From: Bryopsis sp. KO-2023
Lineage: Eukaryota > Chlorophyta > Ulvophyceae > Bryopsidales > Bryopsidaceae
Assembly (NCBI GenBank): GCA_030272585.1
Contig: BSYQ01000003.1
Span: forward strand, 992,001-1,056,000
DNA length: 64,000 bases
Direction of reading: 5' to 3'
In this document: positions 42,085 to 52,912 of the stretch, piece by piece
Numbering within the stretch: position 1 is the stretch's first letter
Layout of the letters: each line of letters opens with the position of its first letter
Translations under genes and position numbers: made by a program
The notes under the pieces: model-generated
Databases searched by the model: none
Seen by the model: only the letters and a program-made list of their open reading frames with translations
Told to the model about the DNA's origin: nothing

Positions 42085-42866
42085 ATGAGCGAAAATCACG
42101 ACGAACCAGTCGTTGCTCGAGTTCTCACGGACGACGAGGAAGGGGCAAGAGCGGAGGAGATATTTCAGCGAAGACGCGTGAGATTTCGGCGCGCACCTTT
42201 GGGGGACATAAGTTTCCTCCATCCAAACACGGTGAGTGATTGGTTTGGTTCCTTCTTTTGTTCGTGTTCAATATTCTTTGCAAGCAGTCGACCTAAAGGC
42301 GACGATCCGAAAACATCTTCGAGAAAAAAAACTACTCTGTGGCTTCGCCCTTTTGTTTTGAAAGTGAGGCGTCGAGTTGTGAACGCGTGTTCGTAAAATT
42401 AAATTTGTTCGATGTGCCTCGTGCCTTCGGCGTCTGTCTTCGCAGACATCCGTTTCTACTCTCGATCTTTCTTCCTGTTCTGTCGAGGATATTATTTTTT
42501 TGAAAGAAGCCGACAAGCTCATGGTTCTTGTCACCCATCTGTTCACTAACTCGGCGACAAATTTGTTTTCATGTTTCATCAGGCACCACCAGCTCCACCA
42601 CAAGATGCCACGCCAGTGAGGTCTTCCCGTCGGCGAAGACGCGAAGAGGCCGGTCTCGATACAGGTACGTTCGCTTCTTTTGGATGTCTGCTTTCGACTC
42701 TGCTGTGGCTCTTAATTTGAAAATGTTAAACCATCAAGCTTCGAAGATGTTCCACGGTAGCGACAGTTTGCTCAACAAGAACGCGTTTGTGTTTGGTACA
42801 GACTTGCAAGACCTTGTGGAGCGATACAGGGCGAAACGCTTGAAGATCTTGAGGAATATGCGATAG
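42085..42866 (+). CDS. Small basic protein, 115 residues, three exons
   Basis: Not recognised. Exons 42085-42231, 42593-42665 and 42739-42866 join in phase to 116 codons including the stop. The N-terminal half is mixed acidic then Arg-rich (VLTDDEEGARAEEIFQRRRV, then RFRRAPLGDISFLHPNT). The short second exon is Pro-rich then Arg-rich (APPAPPQDATP, SSRRRRREE). The third ends in a helical basic segment (DLQDLVERYRAKRLKILRNM). There is no signal peptide or membrane segment. The Arg clusters could be nuclear localisation signals. The strong donors (ACG/GTGAGT and CAG/GTACG) support the model more than the composition does. Confidence 0.6.
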
Positions 42867-45376
42867 GGTGGTCGCGATCGCAGGAGGCTTAGGGAACTTT
42901 TCTCGGTTTTTATCGACAGCCATATAGACCTCGGTTTGGGGGGAAATAGAGGGGGACTGCTTTGGGCAGGATATAGACAGAGCTTGTAACTTGTGGCTCG
43001 TTATGTTAGATATTTGAACACTGGAATTTTGTTTCTCATGGCTTTGGAAAAGTGACAGAACAACATGTGCCTCAACAACATGTGCCTTGTTCCACAGCTC
43101 AGATCTAGAAAACCCTTTTCTACTGGGAAATTGAACTAGATATGAGCCCAACTGCATAACCTCCATGTACAGAAAAAGATACAAAGCTGGCTCACACTTG
43201 CAAAACCACCCCCACTTGCCTTCTTCTGTTGCTAAACTGAAAACTGACACTTAAAAAACTATATTTTTTTGCTTTCCCCCTTCCTGAATAATGCATATCT
43301 CTGTACACTTTCCACCATAGTTTCCAGAGTAAACCTCCTTTTTTCTACTCTATTCTCAGCCATCAAGTCTGGACTTAATGCTGTGCGCACGCTCGACGTT
43401 AAATTTCCATTCAAATTGAGGCACACCATTATCATAACATTCTTTTCACACACGATTTGGGGAAATCCTGTTCCCTGTTGAACTGCTTCGTGGAGTGCCA
43501 CCTTCAATCGTTGGAAACGACCCTCAGCGATGCGTCTTGGTTAAAACCACCGTGCAAAATGGTAATAGGTCGGGCATTTTCACTGAGAAAGTTAGGAAAC
43601 GGAACCGCGCGACGTTTCTACACGCTCCTGAGGATTTTGAAGCCAGTTTTCTGTCGCTGTTCGTTCGGATAAGGCTGGTCGGGGACCTGTATTGGGAGCT
43701 GTGGTGTAGGCTTGCCCGTTTTTCCATGAAGCAAAGGAAGAGTCGTTGAAGAAGAAGTGAGACTGCTCCACCATGCGACGACTTTCAATATCGGTTGACG
43801 CATTGTTGCGACGAATCCGTTCTCTTTTTTGGAAACCTCGAACGTGGACGATATGAACGGCGACGTATATGCTTCCCCTGACCGTCTAGCATTCCGCGAA
43901 AGAACACCCATCTACCCGATGTGCCAGGGGCTTTGCAGATTCAAAGGTCCTGAAAGCTGGAGAGATGGACATAAAAATAGGTTTCACCGAAAACCCCTCA
44001 AAATCTGGCAGCCGCTCCATGTTCCAAGAGATCGTTGCTGACCCTGGGTGGAGTTCAACTATGACAAAATATCAGCAAAACAAATATCTACAAACGTGCT
44101 GGAAAGGTGTTGAGACATGTTGTTTCACCTGGCTGAAATTATCCTGTGGTTGACTTCCCTTGAAAAAAAAGAAAATTTGATGGCATGCCATAGAGTTTAT
44201 TGGGTTGAAAACCATCGAAAGAAACATGTATTGTGTGTCTGACCTGGGGCCTGCTTGCCAAATCACCAACGAAATGTTTCACGATTTGCCCTTAACCCTT
44301 CAAATCATTTCTGAAGTGCTGGAGAAAGGTGGGAATGCAATCAAGAAGAGAACAACAGTCCGTTTTAAAAGTTGACTTGTTTTGCAAAGAGGAAAGCTAG
44401 AGGTCAAATCGAAATGTCATCGGGAGAGGGTAGACACTCTTTTTTCCGTGTGAGGAGGTTGCAATGGGTAGGAGCCGAGTTCTAGGGTGCAGTCTCTAGA
44501 ATGCTTGTTAAATGGATGTTTCCAAAACCAAAATTGGGGCCAGAGAATTTGCCAGGGATATATAGACACAGGTGGGTGGGGAAGGGTGGAATTTGAGGAC
44601 TGTGGATTAGCTATCTGTGGCCAGAAGCAGTCTCTTGAAGGCGGGATGTTGATATATCTGAAACAATGGTCCTTCAGTCTTGGAAAAAGTGGTATTTCAA
44701 CACTTTATGCCAAAAATGCATCTTTGGGGTGATGTCCTGCTCTGCTTCTTTCCTGCTGTTCTTTATGTCTTTCATCGGGACATGTGCATCTCTTAGCAAC
44801 CATATGGATCATCAGCCGACTAGGGGAATGGCAGTTCCGTTTACAGAAGCCACATGTCTGGCCACGTCGCCATCAACATCGAAATGTTTTGCAGCATCCC
44901 TCCAATAAGTAGAAAGAACATCCCTGCACTCAATCAATCGATCGGACATCAAATGCTCTTGTGGCTCCATTCACTTGGACAGAAATACTGCCATATTAGT
45001 TCTCGAATCAATGGGTGTCATGCCGATTTCCCTGAGGTCGGGGAGTTGTGCATGTGTTCATTTGGAATGAGACAGAAAATGTCAAGACTGGCTTGGCTGG
45101 GGCGATGTGCTTTGAAACGAATGATCCAAGGGCTCGTTCTCTGAGTCGTTCATCATTCAAATCAAATCATGATCACACACATTAGTCATTCATCGTCTCT
45201 TCAGTAAAGACACATCAACGACAGACAGATTCATAAGTGACGTCACAGTCCACTTGACGGATGTATTGTTAGAAAATACCCGTGCAGGGACAGTTTTGCC
45301 GCAAAGATCACCTACGACTTCGCGCGTCCTTGGGAATCCCGTCCTGTGCCTCTCCCTCTGTGTTTTTTTCGTCATC
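42867..45376. other. 2.5-kb stretch without a supported gene
   Basis: Both strands were read. Several 60-170-codon frames exist (for example 42726-43250 - and 43618-43911 -), but none shows a signal peptide, domain, repeat or consistent splice partners. The right end should hold the promoter of the secreted-protein gene at 45377. Confidence 0.4.
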
Positions 45377-46699
45377 ATGCCTCGATCAGCGTTTCCCAAA
45401 GAGATCGCCGCCGTGTGCATCGCCGCCCTTTTGATTTGTGCTCTCGCCCAAGGTGCGATGAACGCGCGCGCATTGGCAGATTTTTGACAGCAACGTTGAA
45501 CGATGCCCGCCCACTTTGTTCTTGGAGGAGCCATATTAACATGTGCATTCCATGCCTTGCGCTTGGGGGGATATGGGCGTGTTGCGAGAATGGTCGAAAA
45601 CTCAGCAGTTGTAGAAAATTCGACGATTCTCGCGACTGCTCTCCCATGAGTTGAAAAACGATTGAGCAAATCTCACTGACTTGCTTTCGCCCGTACTCTT
45701 TCTTTCTTATTTCCTTGGAGTTTCATGAGTGCAGTATTCAGAGCAGCTTTTCTCCCAGTCTGATTTTGACGGCTTCCAGAGCACTTGTTGGCGAGCTCAC
45801 ATGTCCTTTAGTAAATAGTGTTGTTTCGTGCAGACGTTGAAGCGATCGGAGCTCCACGCGTGCTCAAAGGTAGAGACGCTATCTTATTCGTATTCGGGAT
45901 GGATCGGCATGGATTTTCGGGCAGTGTTTTCTCCTTTTTGGGCTGTGGTTGAGTTGGACACAAGCTCCAGAAACAGCCACGTCGTGTCAAAGAACTTGAT
46001 TGGTTTAATGGTCTGGTTACGATTTTCTTCAGGGAAGAAATCAGGGAGGAACAAATCTCGAGGGAGTGGCGGAAGGAAGCAGGTGGGCCCGCTTTCCACG
46101 CCCTGCATTTAGCACTGCTCCTCGCAATTCGTTCTTACCTAAATCTTCCTTCCCTGATTTCAAGTGCAGCTGATTCTGTGTAGAGGAACTGATTTGTGCT
46201 GTGCTGTGTCTTTTGCAGGGCAAGCCCAGGAATAGTTTTCTCTACGTAGGTCGAAAAAGCTAAGGAAACCCAATGGTTCTAATTATCATTATTTTGTTTC
46301 CCTCAACCAGATGCTTCTTTCAATTGTGGCTTCATATGTTGAGCATTCCCTTGCTCTGTATTTTTCCCCGCCCCCCCCCCCTTTTTCTTCCTATTACAAT
46401 AAATTATTTTGTTGATTTTTGTCTCTTTCTCTTTGCTTGCGCTGTGCTTTTCATATTAACAAGCTCGGATGTATAATGAAGCAAATCCATTCGTTATTCA
46501 AATGCCTTCCACCAAAAAAAATAATAGAAAAAAATTATGGTTGATGATGAAACAACAGTCTGACTTGCATAATTGTGGCAATATTTTTAATTTTTTGCTC
46601 TTTGATGGACAGACCTTCTTCTCAGAGGAGTACGAACTCCCAGATGATGATGAACTCGCACAGGACGCGTTTGGTCGAAAGATATTGACCACCCAGTGA
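45377..46699 (+). CDS. Small secreted protein, 91 residues, basic middle and acidic tail
   Basis: Not recognised. Exon 1 (45377-45452) codes for a signal peptide (EIAAVCIAALLICALAQ) and ends in a phase-1 intron. Exons 45834-45869, 46033-46082, 46219-46245 and 46613-46699 follow in phase. The mature part begins DVEAIGAPRVLK, has a Gly/Lys/Arg stretch (KKSGRNKSRGSGGRKQGKPR) and ends in an acidic segment (SEEYELPDDDELAQD) before FGRKILTTQ. There is no Cys. The last join uses donor TAC/GTAGGT. If that intron is retained, the protein would instead end at 46263 (VGRKS) and lack the acidic tail. The charge-split design recalls small disordered peptides or precursors, but no function can be named. 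Confidence 0.6.
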
Positions 46700-48513
46700 C
46701 ACACGCAAAAATTCCATTTTATTTGTTAACTAAATGATGGAATAATTTGTCACACACATGACAAATCGAGCTACCTATTCTTCTGTCAATTTATGTACTA
46801 TTCTTTGTTTACCTTTTTTTTTTTCTCCACACAGGGAAGGGAAAAAACAAGAAAAGAAAAATATACTGAAAAAAAATATATATATATTATAATGGATGTG
46901 AGAGAGAAAAAAAGAGTGAGGAAAAAAAAAGTTGGGGCTTCTTTTCACCTTGGAGATATTTTTTCAAGGACCAATGGGATTAGTAATATCAAAGCAGCAA
47001 ATGCTGCTCTATGTACATTCGATGCTTTATTTATTTGTTCTTTTTTTTCTGTTTCCTGCATGACGAGCATGTATTTTTTCTATTTTTTTTTTTTCTTTCT
47101 TTTTTTTAAACAGTTATGTTTGAAACAGGACATGGGTTGCAAAGTGGGCTATGCCAGAGTGGGTTTTTTTTGTTTTCACAGTTTGGATAGCTCCCTCGTG
47201 AAGTTATATCTCTTACCAATTTCTGAGAGGTTGAGCATCTGGATGTCTGACCTAGAAACCGTGTATTTTGAGGAGAATGCACCGTTTTTATACAGGGGTT
47301 GGGGGGACTGGGGCAGTTTCCTTTTTTCATGCAGTAACGGCTTTTATTTGCTATCAGCCTATTTGAAACACAGTAGGAGATGGGTGTTCTTTTTGGAAAG
47401 GCGGGTAAATCGACTGCCAAAAATAGAACAAAACCCATAATCTTAGGGACATTTTTTGGACATTTTATGTTATCGAGAACTTAACGTGGTTGTAAAAGAA
47501 ACTCGTAGTTTGTAATTCGAGGGAAAATCAGATGAGGGGGAGCATGGGTTATTGTTGGTTTGGTGCGAAAGGCTTTTGATTGGTCAACACTTGAAACAGG
47601 CAGTTTGGTGACTTGATCGATGGTTAGCAAATCAATGAGAGGTGCTGGGGGGTTTGCTGTCGAGGCTTGGTTAGATGTTGAGAGATATTTTTTGTGAGAG
47701 CATATTTGATTGAAGGGTCATTGAGAGTGTGACTGGCTCGACTTGAGTGGGTGACCGAGGGGCATTAGTCATGGTGTGGATTGATTCTTAGTGTTGGATG
47801 TTTGCGAAAAGTGCATGACATACATTTAATCCATTCATGGCTGCTGGTACATTTGTTTCAGGTCTCCAAAAGAAGTTATGAACAGTGATCATTTTATTTA
47901 CCTCGGGTGCCACTCTGGATGAACCAACAGCAAACAAACAAGTACTACAAAATGTGTTGCTGCTTTTTTCACCAATCCCCAGAAGAAACCCAGTCACCTC
48001 TTTCTCCTCTCCAAGATTTCATCCACCACCTAACAAGCGTCGCTAACAAGCGTCGCAACTTTTTTCATGGTTCTGTTGGGACACAAGGAGAATGGCTTCC
48101 CAACCAGCATGTTGTGACTATGATGATCAAAGAATATTTACACCAGCAGCAACTTTGCTGAACCGTGTTTGCACCGCAACACACTGTAGCCCCAAAGGTA
48201 TTTGCTGAGGGTCATTTGGATCAGGTTCAATGTTTGAGCTGAACGACTCGACACCTCGTGAAATCGGCTTTCAAACCTTGCAAGGTTGTCAGAGAAAAAA
48301 CCTTGACAAGGGGCCGTCTCCCTTTGGCACTCCACCGACTCCAATGTATGTTACGTACGAGAAACTTCTGACCCCTGAGCGGGAGAATCGAGGGTTTGCA
48401 CGGTTCCCTGCAAGGTACAAAACCCAACAGCAACCTTCAGATTGCAACACATTTTTTGGGGTGGTCTTTGTCAAACAATCAGCACGTGAACACACCGAAT
48501 CCAGTTACCCACT
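46700..48513. other. Intergenic stretch, AT-run-rich
   Basis: 3' flank of the preceding gene, with long A and T runs, then sequence up to the promoter of the polyglycine gene. A 215-codon open frame at 46793-47440 (+) is largely Lys/Phe from A and T runs and is not accepted as a gene. Confidence 0.45.
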
Positions 48514-49533
48514 ATGGCGCCGTTGAAAATGACGGCAACCTTGGTCCTGTTAGGACTGGTTGCAATAACCTCCATCTCTGCTAGCAGCGCTGTTGCTGCG
48601 CGTGGCACTGGTAAGGCGGATCGTTCTCAGAAAGGTTCATGGGGTCCTGGAAATTTCTGGTCAACGGACGCACAGGACGAGGGCTGTAGATCTTGGCGAG
48701 AATCTTATTATACCTATGATGTTGCCAGGATCAAAAAGGTTCAGCAACATTAACCTAAGACTGTGTTTTGTTCGCAGACTTGAAGGTTGCTCACGGTCAC
48801 GACGACGCGAAGCTGTTGCTCGCGGATCTGGACATTTTTGGTAACAAGAGATATGTTGACAAGAGTTGTTTTGGTTGATCTTGATATCTTGTTATGTTCG
48901 TGACTTTCGTGTGCTGTTGTTGAAGGAACTCGACATCTGCTCGCTAAAAGAAAGAAGAAGAGAGGAGAAGAAGAAGTAGTAGCAGAAGCAGCAGGCGGCG
49001 GCGGTGGTGGTGGAGGCGGCGGCGGAGGTGGTGGAGGCGGCGGAGGTGGTGGTGGAGGCGGCGGCGGAGGTGGTGGTGGAGGCGGCGGCGGAGGTGGTGG
49101 TGGAGGCGGCGGCGGAGGTGGTGGTGGAGGCGGCGGCGGAGGTGGTGGCAGAGGCGGCGGCGGAGGTGGTGGTGGAGGCGGCGGCGGAGGTGGTGGCGGA
49201 GGAGGGGGAGGAGGGGGAGGCGGAGGCGGCGGTGGCGGAGGCGGCGGTGGCGGAGGCGGCGGTGGTGGAGGCGGCGGTGGAGGAGGCGGTGGTGGAGGAG
49301 GAAGCGTTGCTGGCGGCGGTGGCGGCGGAGGAGGTGGCGGCGGAGGAGGAGGTGGTGGTGGTGGTGGTGGTGGTGGTGGCGGCGGCGGTGGTGGTGGCGG
49401 CGACAAAAAAAGGAGCGACGGCAAAAAAGAGGGCGGCGACAAAAGAAGGGGTGGCGGCAGGAGAAGGGGTGGAAAGAAGAAAAGGGGTGGCAAGAAAAAG
49501 GTCACCGTTGTTGTCAAGGATGACAAGAACTGA
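48514..49533 (+). CDS. Secreted polyglycine protein with basic tail, 255 residues
   Basis: Exons 48514-48610, 48778-48840 and 48926-49533 join in phase to 256 codons including the stop. Exon 1 is a signal peptide (MTATLVLLGLVAITSISASS) ending in a phase-1 intron. Exon 2 adds a short helical piece (DLKVAHGHDDAKLLLADLDI). Exon 3 starts with a basic-acidic linker (LLAKRKKKRGEEEVVAEAA), then 136 consecutive codons of form GGN except one Arg and a Ser-Val-Ala. It ends in a basic tail (GGKKKRGGKKKVTVVVKDDK). The glycine frame is the one entered by splicing. Other frames of the tract give Ala/Val/Glu or, on the other strand, Pro or Ala/Ser runs, and lack a sensible start. Long secreted glycine-rich proteins occur in walls and adhesives of plants, algae and animals, so a structural role is inferred. 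Confidence 0.8.
48994..49401 (+). repeat. GGN codon tract, 24-base unit
   Basis: The tract is built mostly from a repeated unit of the form GGTGGTGGTGGA + GGCGGCGGCGGA, with shorter variants and a terminal GGT run. It lies inside the polyglycine gene. Variation in synonymous third bases shows it is not a simple trinucleotide run. Confidence 0.9.
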
Positions 49534-50691
49534 TCCAACTCTCCATGATATATGATGAACGAACGCCACACATTCACGTTGTCGAGCATAGACCGAGACC
49601 CCTTATCATACGATGTCCATGTCAGTTTGGATGCGCCATTGAGCATCTCTGACAATTCTTTTCTTTCTTTTTTCGTTCCAGTTTTTTCTGGGTTTTTTTG
49701 TTGGTTGTTTGCAGTTGATATTGTATGGCTGCTTGTGATTTTTTTGTGATAATTACAGCGACACTGGATGACTTTAGGTTACCAAGAGAGGCATCTCTTG
49801 CAGATTTCATAAATAAATAAGTACAGTTTGACGTTCGTGGGTTTTTTTTGATGTGAGAACCCAGGGTCATCCATTCTTTTTATTGGGTTTTTTCAAAAAA
49901 TCATAAAGACTGCTGAAGGGTTTGAAGCCAAAATGTATATTTTGGGGAGAAATATCTCTTTGGGCTGGGGGAACAGTGGGCTTTGTCCTCTAGCACATTC
50001 AGATCTGAGTATGGGTCTAGATCAACATTGGATCTACATTCCCCATAAGTTGTAATGCTGTTTTTCACAAGGATATCTAGATTTTTCACTCAGATCTGAG
50101 TAAAAAATGAATTGACGCTCGGGCTCTATCCCTACCGTCAGGTTTCTTGTTCACACTGTGTTTGGAACAAGGAACATTCCAAACACAGTATGAACAAGAA
50201 ACCGAAATCAAAACACATAAATGTATAGCACTCCACAAACTCAACCTCTTGTCCCTGGAAGTTCTTCAAAACAGTGCGTCGTGAGTACAGGATTCATTTT
50301 CTGAGAGTTTATGTTGACAATCTTCCTACATGGTGGGGGATTTGCTTGTAAATAGATAGATAAAATCTTACACAAGGTAGACGTGGAAAGCGTTGCAATA
50401 ATAGTTGTGGGTAATTCATTTGGGTAAACAAAAATTGCAATCCCTTCAAGATGGTGCCACAGGTGCAGGCTTTGGAACTGACACAGTGTAATTTGATGTT
50501 TGTTTGTTTGAACTGACAGAAACGAATCTTCCAGACCCCATATCTCCCTCAAAAGAATACGTTATTGAAGTTGCTGGGTGCGTTTTGGTTGTGTGTGTGT
50601 GTGAATCCATTTGATGTGTTCAAAAAGCGTGTTCGAGGACTTTTCAGTGGAAATTAGCTAATTTTCCGTATAGGGGAAAAGTAATTGGTCA
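49534..50691. other. Spacer between the polyglycine gene and the LTR element
   Basis: 3' flank of the polyglycine gene, two copies of the palindrome-containing CAGATCTGAGTA (about 50000 and 50093), and a large near-perfect inverted repeat at 50142-50202. No coding frame has support. Confidence 0.5.
50142..50202. repeat. Near-perfect inverted repeat, 26-base arms, 9-base loop
   Basis: Arm 1 (50142-50167, GTTTCTTGTTCA...) and arm 2 (50177-50202) are reverse complements with one mismatch, separated by CAAGGAACA. If transcribed it would form a stable hairpin. It could be a miniature foldback element, a small-RNA precursor or a cruciform. The sequence alone does not decide. Confidence 0.85.
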
Positions 50692-50696
50692 ATAGA

Positions 50697-50923
50697 TATT
50701 GAAGTATTATAGTCAGACGTGCTAAATTTGGGGGGATTGTGTGAGAGTTGACTGGATGTTGTATGTTTGGTGCTTACAAGTGAGCAACGGATGTTGAGAC
50801 TGTGAGATTTTTACTTGCTGTAAAAAAAGGAAACGTTTTTTGGGTTTAAGTCTCGTGTGTGGAAGGAGTGGAACTTGGAGCTGGTGACAGCTATTACATA
50901 CAGGGTATCACCTTTAATCTGTA
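50697..50923 (+). repeat. 5' LTR, 227 bp
   Basis: Starts TATTGAAGTATTATAG and ends CACCTTTAATCTGTA. It matches the 3' LTR by eye over its full length. Its ends are not the usual TG...CA but were fixed by the flanking target duplication and the abutting primer-binding site. Confidence 0.93.
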
Positions 50924-50940
50924 TGGTTTCGGAGCCCGGG
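50924..50940 (+). other. Putative tRNA primer-binding site
   Basis: The 17 bases after the 5' LTR start with TGG, complementary to the CCA end of a tRNA, and continue TTTCGGAGCCCGGG, which fits the acceptor and T-arm ends of a tRNA. The tRNA species was not identified. Confidence 0.6.
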
Positions 50941-50944
50941 TAAA

Positions 50945-52912
50945 ATGGCGAATCAAGGGGCTGGTGGTGCGCATAGTCCTCCTCGCGAAGAGGACTCCTA
51001 CGCAAGTGTAGGTAGTGGGGCCCAAGGAAGGGACGATGCGTTACATGATATTCTAGTTCGGCTAGAGAGAATGGAACAAGATGGTTTACGGAGTGGAAGT
51101 GCGGAAGGAAGTGCGCCGCCTCCAAGGAAGGAGAAGTTACCCCGACCTCCACTACCGGATAAGTACGAAGGGAAAGAAGATGTTCGAAACTTTGTGTTTC
51201 AGCTTAACCTGTATTTTACGGCGGCGGGTTATGATGAAGAGGACGAAGACAAAAAACTGGGCGTACTGGGTCAAATGCTGACCGGCGCCCCAGCTGCGTG
51301 GTTCCGCCACTTACATGAGCGAGTGCAAGCTGCTGGAGGTCGTTTGCCCCCATATACTAGGGTAGCGCAGCAATTGGTCACTCAGTTTGGCCAAGGCAAC
51401 CGACAGATGAGAGCGCGACATCGCCTCAGGACGTGTACCCAGGGAAAAAAGTCGCTTCGTGAATATGTGAAGGTATTCCGGGAAAATGCGGCTGATATTC
51501 CTGATGCACAAGAGGCGGAGTTATTGTCGCACTTTCTAGAAGGCTTGAACCCCAGTTACCGTTTCCAAGTAGCTTTACATGGTCCTGTCACTTTGAGTGA
51601 GGCAGTTGAGTTGGCGGAGAGGATAGCGGATGTGGTCCCTAGCGCGGAACAGCCCAAGGTTCATGCTCTCGATCAAGGGGAAGAAGGTGAGGAGGGGGCT
51701 TTCGTTGGGAGTGTGTCGGCGCAGGGGGATATTACATTCCCTTTGCGTTTTTCACGAATGGGCCATTTCCTCACAGCGGTGGAAAAAGGGTTACGGAACA
51801 AGTTTTTTCGAAGTCGGGTGCGTGCAGCGTTAGAGACATTCCCAAAGGAGGAAAAAGAGAAGGGTACAAAATTCTCTGGGCGTCCTTCTCGGAAAGTGTC
51901 GGTTCTTGAGGAGGACCCAGAAGACGATTACTGGTTGTTTCAGGATGAGGAGGAGAACGACGGTGCTACAGTGATGATGGTTCAAAACGAAGTGGAGGAA
52001 CCGGTTGGGAGCAACTTGGGTCGGTCGCAAATGGTGGCCAGAGGCAGGGTAAGCGGCTGCTCTGTTGAGATATTATGCGACTCAGGGGCTGCAACGAATG
52101 TTTTTCCGTTGCACCTAGCTCGCCGCTTAGGACTTCCGCTTGCGGAACAAAGACGAACACTGAGGGGGCTAGGAAACAACTCAGTTGAAACTGTGGGGAC
52201 GTTGAAAGCCAAGGTGGAACTTGGGCCGGCGGAACAGGTCCTTGAGTTTGACGTTATCCCTGGGAAGGGTCGTGTCATAGTGGGCAAGCCTGCGCTGGGC
52301 ACCCTGTCGATGGTGCTCGACCCAGAGGACGATGTTGTTATTCACAAAGGCACACAAACCCGAGTCCCTTGCTTCCCTGTCCTATCCCCTGAAAAGAGGG
52401 GGGAGAAAAGTGACAGAGAAAAAACGACGTTCAAAGTCGAGAAACCCTTCCTTTGGACGCGGGAAAAGTCAGGTGTTTTTGCTATAATTGTCGCAGATGC
52501 CTTTCGTTGCCCACCAGGCAAGAGAGTGGTGGTCCACACAGGCGTCCGTGTCTCTCTTCCCCTTGGCATGTTGGGGATTGTTTCAGCTCGTCGGACCACT
52601 GCAGGTGGACAGGGGATTGTTGTGCAGACTTCGGTGGTGGTTGGCCAAGGATCGGCGGTGTGCGAAGAAGTGCTGGTCACTGTGGAAAACCTGGGTAGCC
52701 GAGGGGTGTTGGTGTCCCAAGGAGCGCGTATTGCGTTTTTCGCAACTGTGCGAAATAGTACGCCACCAGTGGTCGTTGTTCAAGAGTCAGCTACCGAGAG
52801 CGAAACAAAGGCACAACCAGGTCTTTTCAAGAGAAATGAGGAAAGTGCTGAGGAGAGAAAAAACGACGAAAGCCTAGGGGAAGCGCGCCAGAACCCTGGG
52901 CTGGTGAAGTAA
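50945..52912 (+). CDS. LTR element ORF1: Gag, protease, dUTPase-like domain
   Basis: ORF1 has 655 codons. Residues about 60-210 look like a retrotransposon Gag core (helical, with PAAWFRHLHERVQ and SHFLEGLNPSYRFQVAL). Around residue 375 is an aspartic protease active-site motif (CDSGAATNVFP). The C-terminal third (about residues 500-610) has a dUTPase-like pattern (CPPGKRVVVHTGVRVSLPLG, then GMLGIVSARRTTAGGQGIV), which is an uncommon but known addition in retroelements. ORF1 and the pol ORF abut in different frames, an arrangement that some families bridge by reinitiation or frameshifting. Confidence 0.8.
   Translation: MANQGAGGAHSPPREEDSYASVGSGAQGRDDALHDILVRLERMEQDGLRSGSAEGSAPPPRKEKLPRPPLPDKYEGKEDVRNFVFQLNLYFTAAGYDEEDEDKKLGVLGQMLTGAPAAWFRHLHERVQAAGGRLPPYTRVAQQLVTQFGQGNRQMRARHRLRTCTQGKKSLREYVKVFRENAADIPDAQEAELLSHFLEGLNPSYRFQVALHGPVTLSEAVELAERIADVVPSAEQPKVHALDQGEEGEEGAFVGSVSAQGDITFPLRFSRMGHFLTAVEKGLRNKFFRSRVRAALETFPKEEKEKGTKFSGRPSRKVSVLEEDPEDDYWLFQDEEENDGATVMMVQNEVEEPVGSNLGRSQMVARGRVSGCSVEILCDSGAATNVFPLHLARRLGLPLAEQRRTLRGLGNNSVETVGTLKAKVELGPAEQVLEFDVIPGKGRVIVGKPALGTLSMVLDPEDDVVIHKGTQTRVPCFPVLSPEKRGEKSDREKTTFKVEKPFLWTREKSGVFAIIVADAFRCPPGKRVVVHTGVRVSLPLGMLGIVSARRTTAGGQGIVVQTSVVVGQGSAVCEEVLVTVENLGSRGVLVSQGARIAFFATVRNSTPPVVVVQESATESETKAQPGLFKRNEESAEERKNDESLGEARQNPGLVK

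Noticed and set aside
42726-43250. 174-codon minus-strand frame partly overlapping the 42085-42866 gene
   Set aside because: It reads antisense to a spliced gene model, with no domain or splice partner.
46793-47440. 215-codon plus-strand open frame
   Set aside because: Composition is dominated by Lys, Phe and Tyr from A and T runs, with no domain and no splice support.
48750-49655. Long minus-strand polyproline and Ala/Ser frames, and a plus-strand Val/Glu/Ala frame across the GGN tract
   Set aside because: They are other-frame readings of the glycine tract, with no signal peptide, splice logic or plausible non-repeat ends.
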